From JAFKKF01 sp035651055 (lineage in GTDB: Bacteria > Pseudomonadota > Alphaproteobacteria > Rhizobiales > Kaistiaceae), in contig DASRGK010000088.1 of the NCBI GenBank assembly GCA_035651055.1, positions 1 to 14,136 on the forward strand: a stretch of 14,136 nt of DNA, written 5' to 3'. The position numbers and the translations under genes were made by a program. Positions 13,499-14,136 of this stretch are shown here, one piece after another (within the stretch, counting starts at the first letter, position 1; each line of letters starts with the position of its first letter). The notes beneath the pieces were generated by a model. That model had not been told where the DNA came from, ran no database searches, and worked only from the letters and a program-made list of their open reading frames with translations.

Positions 13499-14136
13499 CT
13501 ATCTCCAGGTCTTCAGCGCGACGGTATAGGCCGCGATGCACTTGCCCTGCGCCAGCCCGTTCTCGATCGCCGCGCGATAATGGATGCCGCCGTAGAGCCG
13601 GGAGATTCCCGCCTGTTGCGCGGCTTCCCAGAAGCTGCCGAACTTCTGGGGCGCAAGGCCGTCGCGCTCGCCGGTGTGGTCGTCGAAGGTGAAGCCGTCG
13701 CCGAAGAGAGCGGTCAGTACCGTTGCCGCCGCGGCCGAGGTGACGCTATGCCCGCTCGTATATTCGGGGAAGGGCGGCGTGTTGATCAGCGTCTCCCACT
13801 TGGGATCGATCACTCTCCGGATGTAGGTGAGCGGCCGCACGAGGTCGTAGGTGTATTTCGCGTGCCAGCAGCCGATGAAGGCGTCGGCCTGCGCGATGCT
13901 GAGCCGCGCCAGCGCGTCGACGCTCACCTCGAGCGATGCCTGCTTTTCGGCGAGAACCTGCAACGCCAGGTTCACCCAGTGGCCCGGCGGCGTCCATGAC
14001 AGCATCGGGTCGTCCGACCAGAACCGCGCGATGGCCGCCTGCTCCGGCGTCAGGTTGTTCTTGGTGTCGTAGACTTCCTTCGCCTGCTTGTAGAAGTCGG
14101 AGGAGGGGTCCTCGCTGTAGGCGGGCGGTGGCGGCG
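13499..14136 (-). CDS. Vanadium-dependent haloperoxidase / PAP2-fold protein, C-terminal part
   Basis: The 5' end runs off the window; about 211 codons are visible. Every vanadate/phosphate-binding residue of the vanadium chloroperoxidase / PAP2 superfamily is present with the right spacing: Lys and Arg seven apart in KYTYDLVRP (13858-13835), the SGH triad in EYTSGHS (around 13756-13748), and Arg and His six apart in SRLYGGIHY (13600-13580). Upstream residues such as NLTPEQAAIARFWSDDP and PPGHW are typical of bacterial vanadium haloperoxidase relatives that are usually about 400-450 residues. Such enzymes oxidise halides with hydrogen peroxide, or act as phosphatases; the motifs alone do not separate these. 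Export is expected but the N-terminus is unseen. It is cotranscribed with the CRTAC1-type gene 4 bases downstream. Confidence 0.88.
   Translation of the reverse strand, partial: PPPPAYSEDPSSDFYKQAKEVYDTKNNLTPEQAAIARFWSDDPMLSWTPPGHWVNLALQVLAEKQASLEVSVDALARLSIAQADAFIGCWHAKYTYDLVRPLTYIRRVIDPKWETLINTPPFPEYTSGHSVTSAAAATVLTALFGDGFTFDDHTGERDGLAPQKFGSFWEAAQQAGISRLYGGIHYRAAIENGLAQGKCIAAYTVALKTWR

Overview
The window looks like chromosome of an alphaproteobacterium, most likely Hyphomicrobiales (Rhizobiales). It is GC-rich, the infA-maf-yacG-tRNA-Phe block at the left end is typical of that order, and a general-stress (EcfG/RpoE2-type) promoter candidate precedes an envelope-stress operon of a kind common there. 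I worked by reading alone, so family names rest on visible motifs and not on searches.

Layout. (1) 1-1221, plus strand: the end of infA, maf, yacG, a GC hairpin terminator, a near-consensus sigma70 promoter and tRNA-Phe(GAA) with an encoded CCA. (2) 1222-1859: no intact gene. It holds a frameshifted C-terminal scrap of a molybdopterin-dependent dehydrogenase and a long imperfect inverted repeat. (3) 1860-4248, minus strand: four separately spaced genes, namely a small exported Cys-rich protein with a TATAAT box, an orphan 93-residue protein, a YihY/BrkB membrane protein and an orphan protein with an HEIVE motif. (4) 4428-6552, plus strand: a GGAAC-N19-TT promoter followed by three overlapping genes for small membrane proteins (a DUF883/ElaB-like 'nutrient deprivation-induced' type protein, a YqjE/holin-3_6 type protein and a DUF3618 protein). 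This resembles the enterobacterial yqjD-yqjE-yqjK arrangement. (5) 6733-9303, minus strand: a complete cyanophycin-synthetase-like protein (ATP-grasp plus Mur ligase), with no cyanophycinase gene in view. (6) 9468-10490, plus strand: a GT90/CAP10-type glycosyltransferase, divergent from the synthetase. (7) 10487-14136, minus strand: a tightly packed operon of a vanadium-haloperoxidase/PAP2-fold protein (5' end outside the window), an exported FG-GAP/ASPIC-UnbV (CRTAC1-type) protein, and a creatinase/aminopeptidase-P-fold protein that has lost its metal-ligand aspartates.

The left end is housekeeping and the centre looks like a general-stress envelope module. The right half is accessory. The most promising candidate for an undescribed system is the three-gene haloperoxidase / CRTAC1 / metal-site-less M24-fold operon. 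The synthetase next to a GT90 gene is a second, weaker lead.
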